Below are positions 51,094-61,248 of a stretch of DNA of 64,000 nt, one piece after another (positions within the stretch are counted from its first letter, which is position 1; each line of letters opens with the position of its first letter). Under the pieces are notes generated by a model. It did no database searches and had not been told where the DNA came from. It saw only the letters and a list, made by a program, of their open reading frames with translations. Origin of the DNA: Roseivirga sp. (GTDB taxonomy: Bacteria; Bacteroidota; Bacteroidia; Cytophagales; Cyclobacteriaceae); assembly GCA_021404565.1 (NCBI GenBank), contig JAAWWF010000018.1, forward strand, positions 46,183-110,182, read 5' to 3'. The position numbers were made by a program, and so were the translations under genes.

Positions 51094-51630
51094 CTAAGCA
51101 GAAAGTGAGGTAACTATTCTCTTTTGAGCCTTCCTGAATTCTCTGGGGGTCATGCCTGTACACTTTTTAAATGCCTCGTAAAAAGCAGATTTTGAGCTAA
51201 AACCTGATTCGTAAAAAATCTCTGAGACATTCTTTTCATCCTCCCCGAACTGACTTAGCTTCAGACTACATTCCTGAATGCGGTAATAATTAACAAAGTT
51301 GAAGAAGTTACTTCCGATAGAAGTGTTAATCACCTGAGAAAGATGATGTGGCGCCAGGTCCAGCTTTTTTGCCAACCGGTTGAGCGTAAGACAAGGTTCT
51401 CTGTAAATTTTTTCCTGTTCCATCAAATGAAGTAATCTGTCTTTGCACTCTCTCAGGTACTGATCAGACATCTTATTCTTCTGATACTTGTCTGAAGGGA
51501 TAAGACCCGTTTCTCCCTGAATCACATGGCTTTTCAATAATTTCAGGTCTTTTGACAGGTAGTAAACTAAGGCCAGTTGCATAGCCAAAAATGCCATAAG
51601 CATGGCGATTTGATAATTTTCCATAAGCAT
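51094..51630 (-). CDS. AraC-type regulator with N-terminal membrane helix
   Basis: A 178-aa protein. A hydrophobic helix (about 8-26, AMLMAFLAMQLALVYYLSK) is followed by a linker and a C-terminal AraC HTH pair (about 90-170): LTLNRLAKKLDLAPHHLSQVIN is the first helix-turn-helix, ISEIFYESGFSSKSAFYEAFKKCTGMTPREFRKA the second, with the classic FS-x-FYE-FK and TP-x-FR motif. It is small for a membrane-anchored regulator and has no sensor domain, so it may bind a partner. Two identical 16-bp direct repeats lie 55-100 bp upstream of the start. Target genes are not known; the unit upstream is a TPR-LuxR regulator on the same strand. Confidence 0.82.
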   Translation of the reverse strand: MLMENYQIAMLMAFLAMQLALVYYLSKDLKLLKSHVIQGETGLIPSDKYQKNKMSDQYLRECKDRLLHLMEQEKIYREPCLTLNRLAKKLDLAPHHLSQVINTSIGSNFFNFVNYYRIQECSLKLSQFGEDEKNVSEIFYESGFSSKSAFYEAFKKCTGMTPREFRKAQKRIVTSLSA

Positions 51631-51684
51631 CTCGATCTCTTATCAAGTACTATCAAATCAGCCTTCATAGCCATAAAAAGGGCA

Positions 51685-51732
51685 TTACAAATACTCTACA
51701 TGTTTCAAAACAAGCTTTACAAATACTCTACA
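51685..51732. promoter_or_regulatory. Two 16-bp direct repeats in the AraC-type regulator promoter
   Basis: TTACAAATACTCTACA occurs at 51685-51700 and 51717-51732, identical, with a 32-bp period (three helical turns). Both lie upstream of the AraC-type gene (51630 start) and no other gene, so the pair may be its own operator. AraC-family proteins usually bind direct repeats. Confidence 0.5.
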
Positions 51733-51854
51733 CATTACCACATACAGCGAAACAAATGTATTTCATCAGTCAAAATCCAACATTCATCCCTTTGACATGT
51801 TCCTTGTTAAAAGCTCAGCTACCATAAACACTTTGATAAGCAACATCTCACCAT

Positions 51855-53654
51855 TCAGACCTGCCCTATTGAATCAGCAATTTTATGAAGATGCACCGTC
51901 AGCGTTACTTCTTCAGCTATACCCATTTTTTTCTTTAACCGATAACGAGACATCTGTACGCTTGAAGAGTTGATATTTAAAATGCGAGCCACCTCTTTAA
52001 CAGAAAGATTCATCAGTACATAAGCACAGTGTTTGAGCTCATTTTGGGAAAGCTTAGGGTGAGCTGACGAGAGATTCTTAAAAAAATCGGGATGCACCTG
52101 ATCAAAGTGTTTCTTTAACGTTTCCCATTCATTGTCCATATCGGTATGTTCATTAATGAGCTTAAGGATACTACAATAATCTGGGGTGGATGAAGTACTG
52201 CTGGTCTTGGAAATATGAACCAATTGTTCTTGTATATCCAGTAAAACCCTGCTTTTCTCTGCCAAAAAGAGTGTATTCGAAGTCAGTTCTCTGTTTTTAA
52301 AGTCCAGTTCTTTTTGAAACTGTTGTTGTCTAACGGTCTGCAGTTCTTTGGTAAGCCTGAGTTTCTTTTTAGTTTCTTTCTGCCGTACGTAAACCAGATG
52401 AGCAATCATCCCAATGATTATCACCCCCGCAATACCCAGGAAGATGTACAAACGCTGCCTTCCCGATTGAGCCTGTAATAACTCGACTTCTTTCTGTTGC
52501 CCTTCCAATTCATTCTCGATTTTCCTGGTTTCATATTTAGTTTGCATCTCTGCCAGCACTCTGTTTTGTTGGTCACTAAATATAGAATCACGTAACACTT
52601 GATACTCTTTCTGAAAACTCAGCGCCTCCTTATAATCTCCCAGTCCCTGTCTTACCTTCGATAATAAGAGCAAACATTCAGACAGATTCAATTTCTGACC
52701 ATGTACCTCGGCCATTGTCTTTGCTTCAATTAAATACCGTTCAGCCTGACCGTAAAGTGGATTTTCTCTGCTCAGTAAATTCTTAACAATACTGATTTCA
52801 TCACTGACTATCCCTAATTTATCATCTACTGACCTGTGACTCTCAAGGGCATTCTTATGATATCTCAATGATTTATCGGCATCTCCCTGTTCTAAAAACA
52901 GACTCCCGAGATGATTATTAATATTCGCGATGTTAATCTGATCATCGGTTTGTTGAGCATAAAACAAAGACTTTTCAAAGCCATTAGCTGACTCTTCGTA
53001 CTCTTTTGTTATCATCCAAACCTTACCCAGAGACTCCCAGATATCCTGCAATAATTTGCTGCTTTTTGTCTCCTCTGCAATGGCAAGCGCCTCAGTCAGA
53101 TACCCCTTGGCTTCATCCAGCTTGCCATGGTCAATCAAAACATCTGATATATTTCTTAACACAAGTGCCTCTCCGTCTTTGTTGCCCAATGATCTGGCTA
53201 CATCCAGAGATTTACTGTAATAAAACACCGCGGAATCATATTCGGATTTTCTAAAATACACTGCACCAAGATTGTTATAAGCTACTCTGACCCTGGGCAG
53301 CACCTGGTCCGTTTCTTCCATCTTAAGCAGTTTTTTATAATATCCTTCTGCTTCGTGAAAATTACCTGTCATCACTAAAATACCGCCTATCGTATTTAAG
53401 CCATTTTTAACCCCTAAGCGTTGATCGTTTTTTTTACTCAATTCATATGATTGAGAAGCCAGCAACATGGCCGTGTCGGGTTTTAAATTCATATAGCGCC
53501 AGGCCAGCCGTTTCAGTACGAGCGCAGTAGTGGTGTCATGCAAATCCTCTCCGGTCAGAATGGTTTTGAGGCTATCAATTTCTTGTTGTTGTGCGTTCAG
53601 TAAGGTTCCGAAAAAAAGGAGAACGACAAATAGGACAAAATATCTCCGTTTCAT
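51855..53654 (-). CDS. TPR membrane regulator with LuxR-type HTH
   Basis: A 600-aa protein. I start at MKRRYFVLFVVLLFF because it gives a signal peptide ending LLNAQ; the ATG 72 bases upstream would bury it. TPR repeats fill about 60-390 (VYFRKSEYDSAVFYYSKSLDVAR is one), a membrane helix lies at about 402-425, a coiled coil at about 425-470, and a C-terminal LuxR-type HTH at about 530-585 (LSQNELKHCAYVLMNLSVKEVARILNINSSSVQMSRYRLKKKM). The layout, extracytoplasmic TPRs linked to a cytoplasmic HTH, is common in Bacteroidota. It is transcribed divergently from the 2205-aa surface protein and could control it. Confidence 0.85.
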   Translation of the reverse strand: MKRRYFVLFVVLLFFGTLLNAQQQEIDSLKTILTGEDLHDTTTALVLKRLAWRYMNLKPDTAMLLASQSYELSKKNDQRLGVKNGLNTIGGILVMTGNFHEAEGYYKKLLKMEETDQVLPRVRVAYNNLGAVYFRKSEYDSAVFYYSKSLDVARSLGNKDGEALVLRNISDVLIDHGKLDEAKGYLTEALAIAEETKSSKLLQDIWESLGKVWMITKEYEESANGFEKSLFYAQQTDDQINIANINNHLGSLFLEQGDADKSLRYHKNALESHRSVDDKLGIVSDEISIVKNLLSRENPLYGQAERYLIEAKTMAEVHGQKLNLSECLLLLSKVRQGLGDYKEALSFQKEYQVLRDSIFSDQQNRVLAEMQTKYETRKIENELEGQQKEVELLQAQSGRQRLYIFLGIAGVIIIGMIAHLVYVRQKETKKKLRLTKELQTVRQQQFQKELDFKNRELTSNTLFLAEKSRVLLDIQEQLVHISKTSSTSSTPDYCSILKLINEHTDMDNEWETLKKHFDQVHPDFFKNLSSAHPKLSQNELKHCAYVLMNLSVKEVARILNINSSSVQMSRYRLKKKMGIAEEVTLTVHLHKIADSIGQV

Positions 53655-54012
53655 TCCAATGCATTTAGACCGTAGTCCATGGTTGACTACATCAAGGTAA
53701 TGCTTTTGGCATGTTTTCAAGTGCATAATCAGACAGTCTGTTTATTCTGTTGATATAATACTATCTGCCCCCAAAAATTAAATAACCGATGATTGCACGA
53801 AGCTCATTGAGTTAAAAAGTTAAGAACTGATTTTTCCGACTTTATAAGGTCAGAGAAAGTCAGGTTGCGAGTTTATCCGGGTTTTCAAGGCCGTACCTCT
53901 TTCGAATTGACCTTCTCTAGCTTGGTCTCAATCTCAATCTCATAGGTGCATGTGTCTCTGTTTTATATAGGGCCGTGTGCCTTGAGAACTGAGACGAGAG
54001 ATTCACGAGATT
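53655..54012. other. 358-bp divergent promoter region
   Basis: The region separates the TPR-LuxR regulator and the giant surface protein and must hold both promoters. It is AT-rich and no perfect TAnnTTTG element stands out on either strand. I see no repeat or gene. Confidence 0.45.
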
Positions 54013-57000
54013 ATGCTTTGGAACCCTAAATTAGTACGCCCCGCCTGGGTAGTAATACTTCTGTATTGCTTCTGTTTTCCGGTCAGAGGAAATACCTCAT
54101 CGGAGATCAAAGCACACACCTCGCCCAAACATGCAATTAGTTTTCTACCCTCAGATGCTGCCACTTCTCCTCAACCCAATGCCACCAATATTTCAAGGGC
54201 GGCCAATCTCGTTATGAGGTTTAGCGCAGCGGTTGATATTACTTCTGTCACCAGTTCTAATTTTATTGTATGGGGAGAAAGAACGGGGCTTATTTCCGGG
54301 ACTTTGAGTGGTGGAGGTACCAACACCATCACATTTGACCCTGTCGATTCCCTTCAGGCAGGTGAAATTATCTGGGTCACCATAACGGAAAATGTACTTG
54401 AAAATGGAACCTCCAACAAACTTACCAATCCTTATAGTTACCGCTTTACCGTAGCTACCAGTTCAATAACCAATTCACAATTTCTTGATCCGGTATTTCT
54501 CAATGACCATGAAGAAACGATCAGGGGAATTCACACTGCTGACCTGACCGGTGATGGCATTGCGGACATCATCGGCTCCTCAGATACTGATACTACTCTG
54601 GCCTGGTATGATGGAGCGAGTGATTTTTCACGAACGCTCATAGACAGTACCTCCGGTAGAAACTACTACAGCGTTGTGGCAGCAGACCTTGACAATGATC
54701 AGGACATGGACATCGTTTATGCCGCCTACCTCGATAGTGAATTAGGCTGGTATGAAAACACCAGTGGTGATGGTACTACCTGGACCAGAAATACCATTGG
54801 TTCATCTCTTAATGGTATTCGGGATATATATCCTGCTGATATGAATAATGATGGTTTCCTGGATATCGTGATAGTCCACCCGGGCGCCACAGCCGCCATC
54901 GCCTGGTTTGAAAATGATGGAAATACCAATCCGGATTTTGGGAGTAAAAAAACAATTAACAATGTCGGCACCTTTCCACATGGTGTTCGGATAGGTGATC
55001 TGAACGAAGACGGTTACAACGATATTGTTGTCGCTCAACAAGATTCCGTTTACTGGATAAAGAACAACGGCAACGAAACTTTTGACGGTACCGTAGATGC
55101 CGCAGACACCATTGTAACCTCAAGAAGATACAATGATACAAGCAGCAAGAGGGTGTTTTATGATGTGTACCTGGAAGATGTCGACAATGACGGTCACCTT
55201 GATGTAATACCGGCTGTAGGACTTCAGACAACGGCTTCAAACACCAGAGATGTCTCTTACTATACAGGTGACGGTTTAGGCAGTTTTTCTTATAATAGTA
55301 TAGGCAGTGTGAGCAACACTATATATGAAGTTAAAGCTGCCGACATCAACGGTGACTCCTACATAGATATTGCCGTATCAAATACCGCAGGCAAGTACCA
55401 TCTGTTTATGAACAACGGTGCGGGTAGTTTTTCCGAAACTGAACTGTCCGTAGGAATTAACCAGAATCGGGTATTAGAACTTGCAGACGCTGATAATGAT
55501 GGTGACATAGATCTGATTGGTGCTTCTACCACCGGAGATTCCCTGTTTTGGTTTGAGCATATTCCTCAATTAGAGGTAAGCTCAATCAGTCCTGCTGCCA
55601 ACGATCAGGGCATTTCACTGAGTTCAGATATCGCCATTACCTTCAACGTAAATGCCGGCACAGCAACATCTTCTGACTTTATTGTACGAGGTGAATTTCA
55701 GGGACTCATCGGAGGCATATATACTACCAGCACCAACACCATCACTTTCAATCCCAATAATAATTTCTTAGAGGGGGAGCTTATATACGTAACCTTAACA
55801 ACAGACCTGACCAGTGCCGAAGGTGGCAACCTCATTGCCTCATACTCATTCCAGTTTACTGCCACCAGTACCGCCAGGGACTATAACTGCTATTGCGAAA
55901 ACATTATAACCGAAGGACTTGCTACTGAGAATTTCAGAAGTATTTATCCTGTAGATCTGGATGAAGACGGAGACATGGATGTAGTGGCTACTTCCCTTAA
56001 CGATATCGCAGCCAGCTCAAAATTGCTATGGTATCGCAATGATGGACAAGATGGTTTCGTGGAAATTGAGATAGCTACAGTAAACACCGCTTTTGGCTTG
56101 ACTGTAGCTGATTTTGATGGAATCAACGGACTCGATATCGTGGTGGGAGGAACACCTCTTATTCTATATACGAATGACGGAGACCAGAGTTTTTCTGCCA
56201 CGACCATCAGTGCATCAGGAAGTTATCGATCCATTCAGGTAGTAGATCTGGACGGAGATGCCGATCTGGACATTATTGGTGCCGGAGGTAGTGAAGTACA
56301 CTGGTGGCAGAATAATGGCCCCGATCCTTTCACAAAAACTGTTCTGGGCACCCTGGGTGGAGCATACAGCGTTCATTTCGGAGATCTTGACAAAGATGGT
56401 GACATGGATGTGGTTGCTGCCTACCTGACTGGAAGAGAAGTAGTCTGGTACGAAAACGACAATAACAGCTTTACAGAAATCACCATTGATGACTCCTTCA
56501 CCAGCGATGACCCCTATTCGACCTATCTGGCGGATATGGACAATGACGAAGACCTTGATGTAGTCGTTGCCCTGTTTAACAGTAACAGCGTTGTTTGGTA
56601 TGAAAATCAAAACCTGACTTTTCAACAAAGAAATACCGGAGTCAGCATCACAAAAGCACGACATGTCTATGCTATGGATATTACGGGTGATGGCAATACA
56701 GATATTGTAAGCTATGGACATAGTGCTGACCTGACGCTCTTGGTCAGTGACGGAAATCCTGCAGGAGGTAATGACTACCCTGAATTCACAAAGGTACAGA
56801 TCAATACAGGTGATACAGGCGGTGCAGCAGTTTATGTGGCTGATATGGACAATGACGGCATACTCGATATTTTGTCTGGAGCCGGGGTTCAGCTTAGCCT
56901 CAGTGATGGCAAACTCGCCTGGTACAAGGGATCTTATAATGTCAAACTGGACACTGGTGCTTTAAATCCATCTCCATATAACACGGGAGTTGCCAGAGAT

Positions 57001-60000
57001 AGTAACATCGAAATGGTATTCGGAGCCGGTGAAATCATCGACAATAATGCTGCGGATAGCATTCTTATCTGGGGTGACAGATCGGGTATTCTTGACGGGA
57101 GCTTCAGTGTAAATACAAGTGCCAGTGCTGATACAGTCATTTTTAACCCTACCAACGATTTCTTTTCTGATGAAATCATACATGTCACAATAACCAAGGG
57201 GTTTTCCTGCAATACTTACTCCTACCAGTTCAGAGCAGCTGCGGCACCTGCCAGCCATCTCACTTATAAAATAATGGACACACTGGCCACCGACCGTTCT
57301 ATTCTCCGGAATCTCCGGCTGGCAGATTTGAATGATGATATGCGCCTGGATCTATTAGCTGCCACAGATGGTAATAATGTCTCATGGTTCGATGGTACAA
57401 ATGGCTTTAGTGAAACCATTCTTGATAACGGTTCTCAGTTATCTGTAGGGAGTAAACTTTACCATAAGCTCTTTAATATAGATGTAGACGGTGACGGAGA
57501 CCAGGATGTGGTTTACACTTCCAACTCGGATTCTGAAATAGGTTATTTTAAAAACCAGGGAGCGCCCAATTACATTAGTAAAACTAAAACCGTTATTCAC
57601 AGCTCAACGGTCACGTCCAATGGAGTCAGGATAGTTGTTCCGGCTGATGTTGATCATGACGGAGATTTGGATCTCTTTTATTTCGCTCCCGGAAACGGTG
57701 TCCGGTTGGCCTGGCTGGAAAATAATGGGGCCAGCAACCCTTCTTTTACCCATCACGAGATCTCCATAGCATTCACCGCTCACCCAACTGAAGGATTGAC
57801 CGTGGCAGATACAGATGCCGATGGAGACCTCGATATTATTACAAGTTCCAAGGGCGAAATCAATCTTTTCACCAATGACGGATCTGAGAATTTCACCATT
57901 AACTCATCCCCTATCAGAAGCGGAACAGGAGACTATCGATCTGTTCAAGTCGAAGATATGGACGGGGATGGTGATCTTGATATTGTCCCTGCCCTTGGAC
58001 TGGAGGCCAAGGTGCTCTATTATAAGAACAATGGGAATAACAGTTTTGCAGAAGAATTCATAGAAACGAGTGTTGGCAACATATTCGATGTGATCACTTC
58101 TGACTTTGATGGTGATGGGGACTATGACATTTTGATGGTAAACAATACGGATATCGTCTATTGGTATCTCAATGATGGAACAGGCACCAGCTTCACCAAA
58201 ATTGAGCTGGACACCAATCAAGGCGGGATTCAAACCATTGACGTGGGCGACCTGGATAATGACAATGACCTCGATATTATTGTCGGCTCTACGGGATCAG
58301 ACAACATTTTCTGGCTCAAATGTATCACCGCCAGCCTAATAACCAGTCATACAAGTCTGAGTGCCAGCCCCGATTCCAGGCTTGCCGATGGCTTTGAATC
58401 TGCGTCAGTTAGCGTACAGCTTGTAGATGAGGACGGGGACAATATCGAATTTTCTGGTGTAGATGTCACCTTTAGTTCTGACCATGGGAATTTGAGTAGT
58501 GCTACCGCCACGACCGATGGATCCGGCATCGCCACTGTAACAATTACTGCTACACAAAGTGGCGATGCCACCATTACCGCAACGGTAGATCACGATGGAG
58601 ACGAGAACACCACACAGGGTACTGTTGTCGAGGGAAGTCCTCAAACTGTCAGCTTTTATGTATCACCTACAGGCAGCATCACAAATTTATCACTATGGTT
58701 AAGAGCAGACAGCACGGGCACCTATGTCCATAATACAGGAATGTCAGGCGGTTGGCAAGATCATGGTCCGAACCAAAACCATGGTACGATCAGCGATGGC
58801 AGTCCTGTCTATTTAAATGATGCGTCAAACAACCTTAACTTCAACCCTGAAGTGAGTTTTGATGGCAATGATGCCTTCAGTCTTACCGATGCCTCACTGC
58901 TTCCAAATGGCGGATCGGCCCGAACGTACTTTATCGTCAGTACCAATACTGATAATGCCAATAATGCACTGACACAGTTTACGCATGGCAATGACAATCC
59001 CGGACAAGCAGCAGGCATCATACAAAACTCCGGAGGCTACGAGGCAGTCTTTTCAGCAGGAGTATTCAACTCAACCGGTAGTGTAAGGGGTATTTCGGGA
59101 AGTACCGGTACCCAAGCAGAAATAGCTGCGATCAGGTTGCCGAATAACCTTACCAACAATACCGAAATTGAAGTTAACGGAGATGAAAAGACAGTCAGCC
59201 TTCTGGGTGGTAGCGATTTAACCATTAATACCGGAACCGATGCTGCGTATCTGGGTCGTCATTTCCTGGGGATTGGTACTGATGCTTATGACGGCAAGAT
59301 TCATGAACTGATCATATTTGACAGTTACCTGGATGATGCCACCAAGCAAAAAGTCGACTCTTACCTCGCCTTAAAATATGGCATCACATTAAGCAATGAT
59401 TTCGATCAGGACGGCACACCATTCGAGTTTACAGGCGAAGAGTATGGAGAGGGTACTTATATCAACTCTGACTTCACCCCCTATTGGGAGGTTTCCAATG
59501 CACAGCGCCAAAAGTACCACAACGATGTAGCCGGAATAGGCCGTGATGATATGGCTGGTCTGCAACAAAAACAGTCGAAAAGTATCAACAGCGATGCCAT
59601 ACTTACCATAGGTCTGGACAATAACGGTGGGCCGAATGGACTGGAATCCACCAATGGTGCCAACGATGGCACCTTTGGCAGTGATAAATCTTTTCTTGTC
59701 TGGGGTAACAACAATAAAGCCTTCAACCCCGAATCTACCGACCCGGCCTATACACAAATCCCTCCAGGAGTTAATAGCAGATTAAACAGGCAATGGTATG
59801 TCCAGGAAAACGGTACGCTAGGCACCGTGACCGTACAATTTGACGTAAGCGGTTTACCGGGTCTTTCAGGAGATGGCACCAACATCGAAGGAGATATAAA
59901 ACTCCTGATTTCAGACGAGGATGATTTTACCTCACCCACCGCAACAGTATCTGTAATTGATCAGGCCGTGGTCAATGATGGTGACGGACTTGTCAACTTC

Positions 60001-60630
60001 AGAGTTGACTTTACCAGTGGCTCGTATTTCACTTTAGCATCAGCCGAGCAATCAGCCCTGGCCGTAGCTTTAGTAGATTTTGATGCCAGAATTAAGGAGA
60101 ACACCGTGGTACTCGAATGGGCCACATCTTCTGAAGATGACCACAGTCATTTCAGAGTTGAAAAAAGTGCCACCGGCCGTGATTTCGAGACACTGACTCT
60201 TACGAATACACAAAGTAATCGTGGCGCACTAAAAACATACAAGCACATCGATCACCTGCCCTACCCGGGGCACAACTACTACAGGCTGGTGGATGTGGAT
60301 ATGAATGGAAAAGAGAATATTTCAAAAATAATCAGGGTAAACTATCGACAAAACCCCGAGGATTTTGAATTCAAAGCCCCCTACCCTAATCCGGTAAAAA
60401 GAGGAGAAGCTATCCATGTCCCTGTCACAAGCGCCCTTATTAATCAGAAAATAACCCTGATACTTCGCAGTAGCACTGGTAGAGAGCTTATCCATGAGAC
60501 TTTCGCAGAGAGCAATAAGCATAGCCACCTGATCATCAATACCAGCACTCTTCCATCCGGATTGTTTTTACTCGAGCTCATACTTGATTCAGGTGTAAAA
60601 CACTATTCAAAAATTGTCATCAGGAACTGA
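54013..60630 (+). CDS. Giant T9SS-sorted surface protein with FG-GAP/VCBS repeats, Ig and LamG domains
   Basis: A 2205-aa secreted protein. Three units, each an SbsA-like Ig domain (near 45, 519 and 977; FSAAVDITSVTSSNFIVWG is one) plus about eight FG-GAP/VCBS-type repeats with Ca-binding D-x-D/N-x-D-G-x-x-D loops (ADLTGDGIADIIG, ADLDNDQDMDIVY), are followed by a Big_1-type Ig domain (about 1440-1545), a LamG-like jelly roll (about 1553-1790, LSLWLRADSTGTYV), a further beta domain, a fibronectin-like domain (about 2015-2110, VVLEWATSSEDDHSHFRV) and a type A sorting domain (about 2117-2205, YPNPVKRGE to KIVIRN). The protein is probably a calcium-stabilised adhesin. It is followed after 6 bp by the small partner protein copy B. 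Confidence 0.9.
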   Translation: MLWNPKLVRPAWVVILLYCFCFPVRGNTSSEIKAHTSPKHAISFLPSDAATSPQPNATNISRAANLVMRFSAAVDITSVTSSNFIVWGERTGLISGTLSGGGTNTITFDPVDSLQAGEIIWVTITENVLENGTSNKLTNPYSYRFTVATSSITNSQFLDPVFLNDHEETIRGIHTADLTGDGIADIIGSSDTDTTLAWYDGASDFSRTLIDSTSGRNYYSVVAADLDNDQDMDIVYAAYLDSELGWYENTSGDGTTWTRNTIGSSLNGIRDIYPADMNNDGFLDIVIVHPGATAAIAWFENDGNTNPDFGSKKTINNVGTFPHGVRIGDLNEDGYNDIVVAQQDSVYWIKNNGNETFDGTVDAADTIVTSRRYNDTSSKRVFYDVYLEDVDNDGHLDVIPAVGLQTTASNTRDVSYYTGDGLGSFSYNSIGSVSNTIYEVKAADINGDSYIDIAVSNTAGKYHLFMNNGAGSFSETELSVGINQNRVLELADADNDGDIDLIGASTTGDSLFWFEHIPQLEVSSISPAANDQGISLSSDIAITFNVNAGTATSSDFIVRGEFQGLIGGIYTTSTNTITFNPNNNFLEGELIYVTLTTDLTSAEGGNLIASYSFQFTATSTARDYNCYCENIITEGLATENFRSIYPVDLDEDGDMDVVATSLNDIAASSKLLWYRNDGQDGFVEIEIATVNTAFGLTVADFDGINGLDIVVGGTPLILYTNDGDQSFSATTISASGSYRSIQVVDLDGDADLDIIGAGGSEVHWWQNNGPDPFTKTVLGTLGGAYSVHFGDLDKDGDMDVVAAYLTGREVVWYENDNNSFTEITIDDSFTSDDPYSTYLADMDNDEDLDVVVALFNSNSVVWYENQNLTFQQRNTGVSITKARHVYAMDITGDGNTDIVSYGHSADLTLLVSDGNPAGGNDYPEFTKVQINTGDTGGAAVYVADMDNDGILDILSGAGVQLSLSDGKLAWYKGSYNVKLDTGALNPSPYNTGVARDSNIEMVFGAGEIIDNNAADSILIWGDRSGILDGSFSVNTSASADTVIFNPTNDFFSDEIIHVTITKGFSCNTYSYQFRAAAAPASHLTYKIMDTLATDRSILRNLRLADLNDDMRLDLLAATDGNNVSWFDGTNGFSETILDNGSQLSVGSKLYHKLFNIDVDGDGDQDVVYTSNSDSEIGYFKNQGAPNYISKTKTVIHSSTVTSNGVRIVVPADVDHDGDLDLFYFAPGNGVRLAWLENNGASNPSFTHHEISIAFTAHPTEGLTVADTDADGDLDIITSSKGEINLFTNDGSENFTINSSPIRSGTGDYRSVQVEDMDGDGDLDIVPALGLEAKVLYYKNNGNNSFAEEFIETSVGNIFDVITSDFDGDGDYDILMVNNTDIVYWYLNDGTGTSFTKIELDTNQGGIQTIDVGDLDNDNDLDIIVGSTGSDNIFWLKCITASLITSHTSLSASPDSRLADGFESASVSVQLVDEDGDNIEFSGVDVTFSSDHGNLSSATATTDGSGIATVTITATQSGDATITATVDHDGDENTTQGTVVEGSPQTVSFYVSPTGSITNLSLWLRADSTGTYVHNTGMSGGWQDHGPNQNHGTISDGSPVYLNDASNNLNFNPEVSFDGNDAFSLTDASLLPNGGSARTYFIVSTNTDNANNALTQFTHGNDNPGQAAGIIQNSGGYEAVFSAGVFNSTGSVRGISGSTGTQAEIAAIRLPNNLTNNTEIEVNGDEKTVSLLGGSDLTINTGTDAAYLGRHFLGIGTDAYDGKIHELIIFDSYLDDATKQKVDSYLALKYGITLSNDFDQDGTPFEFTGEEYGEGTYINSDFTPYWEVSNAQRQKYHNDVAGIGRDDMAGLQQKQSKSINSDAILTIGLDNNGGPNGLESTNGANDGTFGSDKSFLVWGNNNKAFNPESTDPAYTQIPPGVNSRLNRQWYVQENGTLGTVTVQFDVSGLPGLSGDGTNIEGDIKLLISDEDDFTSPTATVSVIDQAVVNDGDGLVNFRVDFTSGSYFTLASAEQSALAVALVDFDARIKENTVVLEWATSSEDDHSHFRVEKSATGRDFETLTLTNTQSNRGALKTYKHIDHLPYPGHNYYRLVDVDMNGKENISKIIRVNYRQNPEDFEFKAPYPNPVKRGEAIHVPVTSALINQKITLILRSSTGRELIHETFAESNKHSHLIINTSTLPSGLFLLELILDSGVKHYSKIVIRN

Positions 60631-60636
60631 GCGTTT

Positions 60637-61116
60637 ATGAAAGTGAAGCAAAAGACACTATTCTATAAATTCAATTTTGACGGAACACTTCTGGAGTACC
60701 GATTGACCCGGTTGGGTATGATATTCAAGTATTTCCTGAGCCATCCCATTCATTCCAGGGTCGAATTTCCAGTCAGCTATTTATTGGATTATAAACACAA
60801 TAAGAACTGGTTGTTCGGCAGTATCAGGGTGACCATTAACCGCTACAGGTTCGGACATAAGAAACCTTATCCAATCACGTTAGGAGTCATTCTTTTGACG
60901 GGACTTCCTTCGGAAAATTACCAGAACATTCTCCAGACATTCGACAAGGTCAAAACGGCCAACTACCAGGGTAGCAACAGCGCTATGAATGGAATAGAAA
61001 AGGAAGCCATCAGGAAATTCTATACCCGGGACCAACAACAATTCACTCTCAGACCCCTGGGTATTGTAAAGCATCAATCAGTAGCTAATGGCGAGAGTAA
61101 GCTTGATTGTGTTTAG
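60637..61116 (+). CDS. Small uncharacterised protein downstream of a T9SS surface protein, copy B
   Basis: A 159-aa protein beginning MKVKQKTLFYKFNFDG, paralogous to the gene at 25475. Shared blocks are FDG-x-LL-x-Y, a [VI]E[FI]P-x4-LDY segment, I-x-V-x-IN-RY-x2-G-x3-P, GLP-x7-L-x3-D-K-V and a C-terminal A-x-R-x-FY. It has no signal peptide, so it is probably cytoplasmic. It starts 6 bp after the stop of the giant surface protein, so it is certainly in the same transcript and may be translationally coupled. A hairpin follows its stop. A chaperone, regulator or export-associated role for the surface protein is inference only. Confidence 0.78.
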   Translation: MKVKQKTLFYKFNFDGTLLEYRLTRLGMIFKYFLSHPIHSRVEFPVSYLLDYKHNKNWLFGSIRVTINRYRFGHKKPYPITLGVILLTGLPSENYQNILQTFDKVKTANYQGSNSAMNGIEKEAIRKFYTRDQQQFTLRPLGIVKHQSVANGESKLDCV

Positions 61117-61122
61117 GTTAAG

Positions 61123-61149
61123 TACCGGTGGCCAGAAGGGCTACCGGTA
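61123..61149 (+). terminator. Hairpin terminator of the giant-protein transcript
   Basis: TACCGGTGGCC and GGCTACCGGTA form a 10-11 bp stem with one G-U pair around AGAAG, followed by T-rich TATTTGT. It begins 7 bp after the copy B stop. Confidence 0.6.
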
Positions 61150-61248
61150 TATTTGTACTCTACCGCACTGAACCTTAAGAGCTTATCAGGTAATCAAATT
61201 TCAAAACAGCCCTCCCATTACGCTGCGTTCTTACTTCCATTCACTGAC

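Noticed and set aside
54013..60630. The three-unit repeats of the giant protein as evidence of a misassembled repeat
   Set aside because: The units differ in residue sequence at many positions and each has its own Ig domain, so they are real paralogous units.
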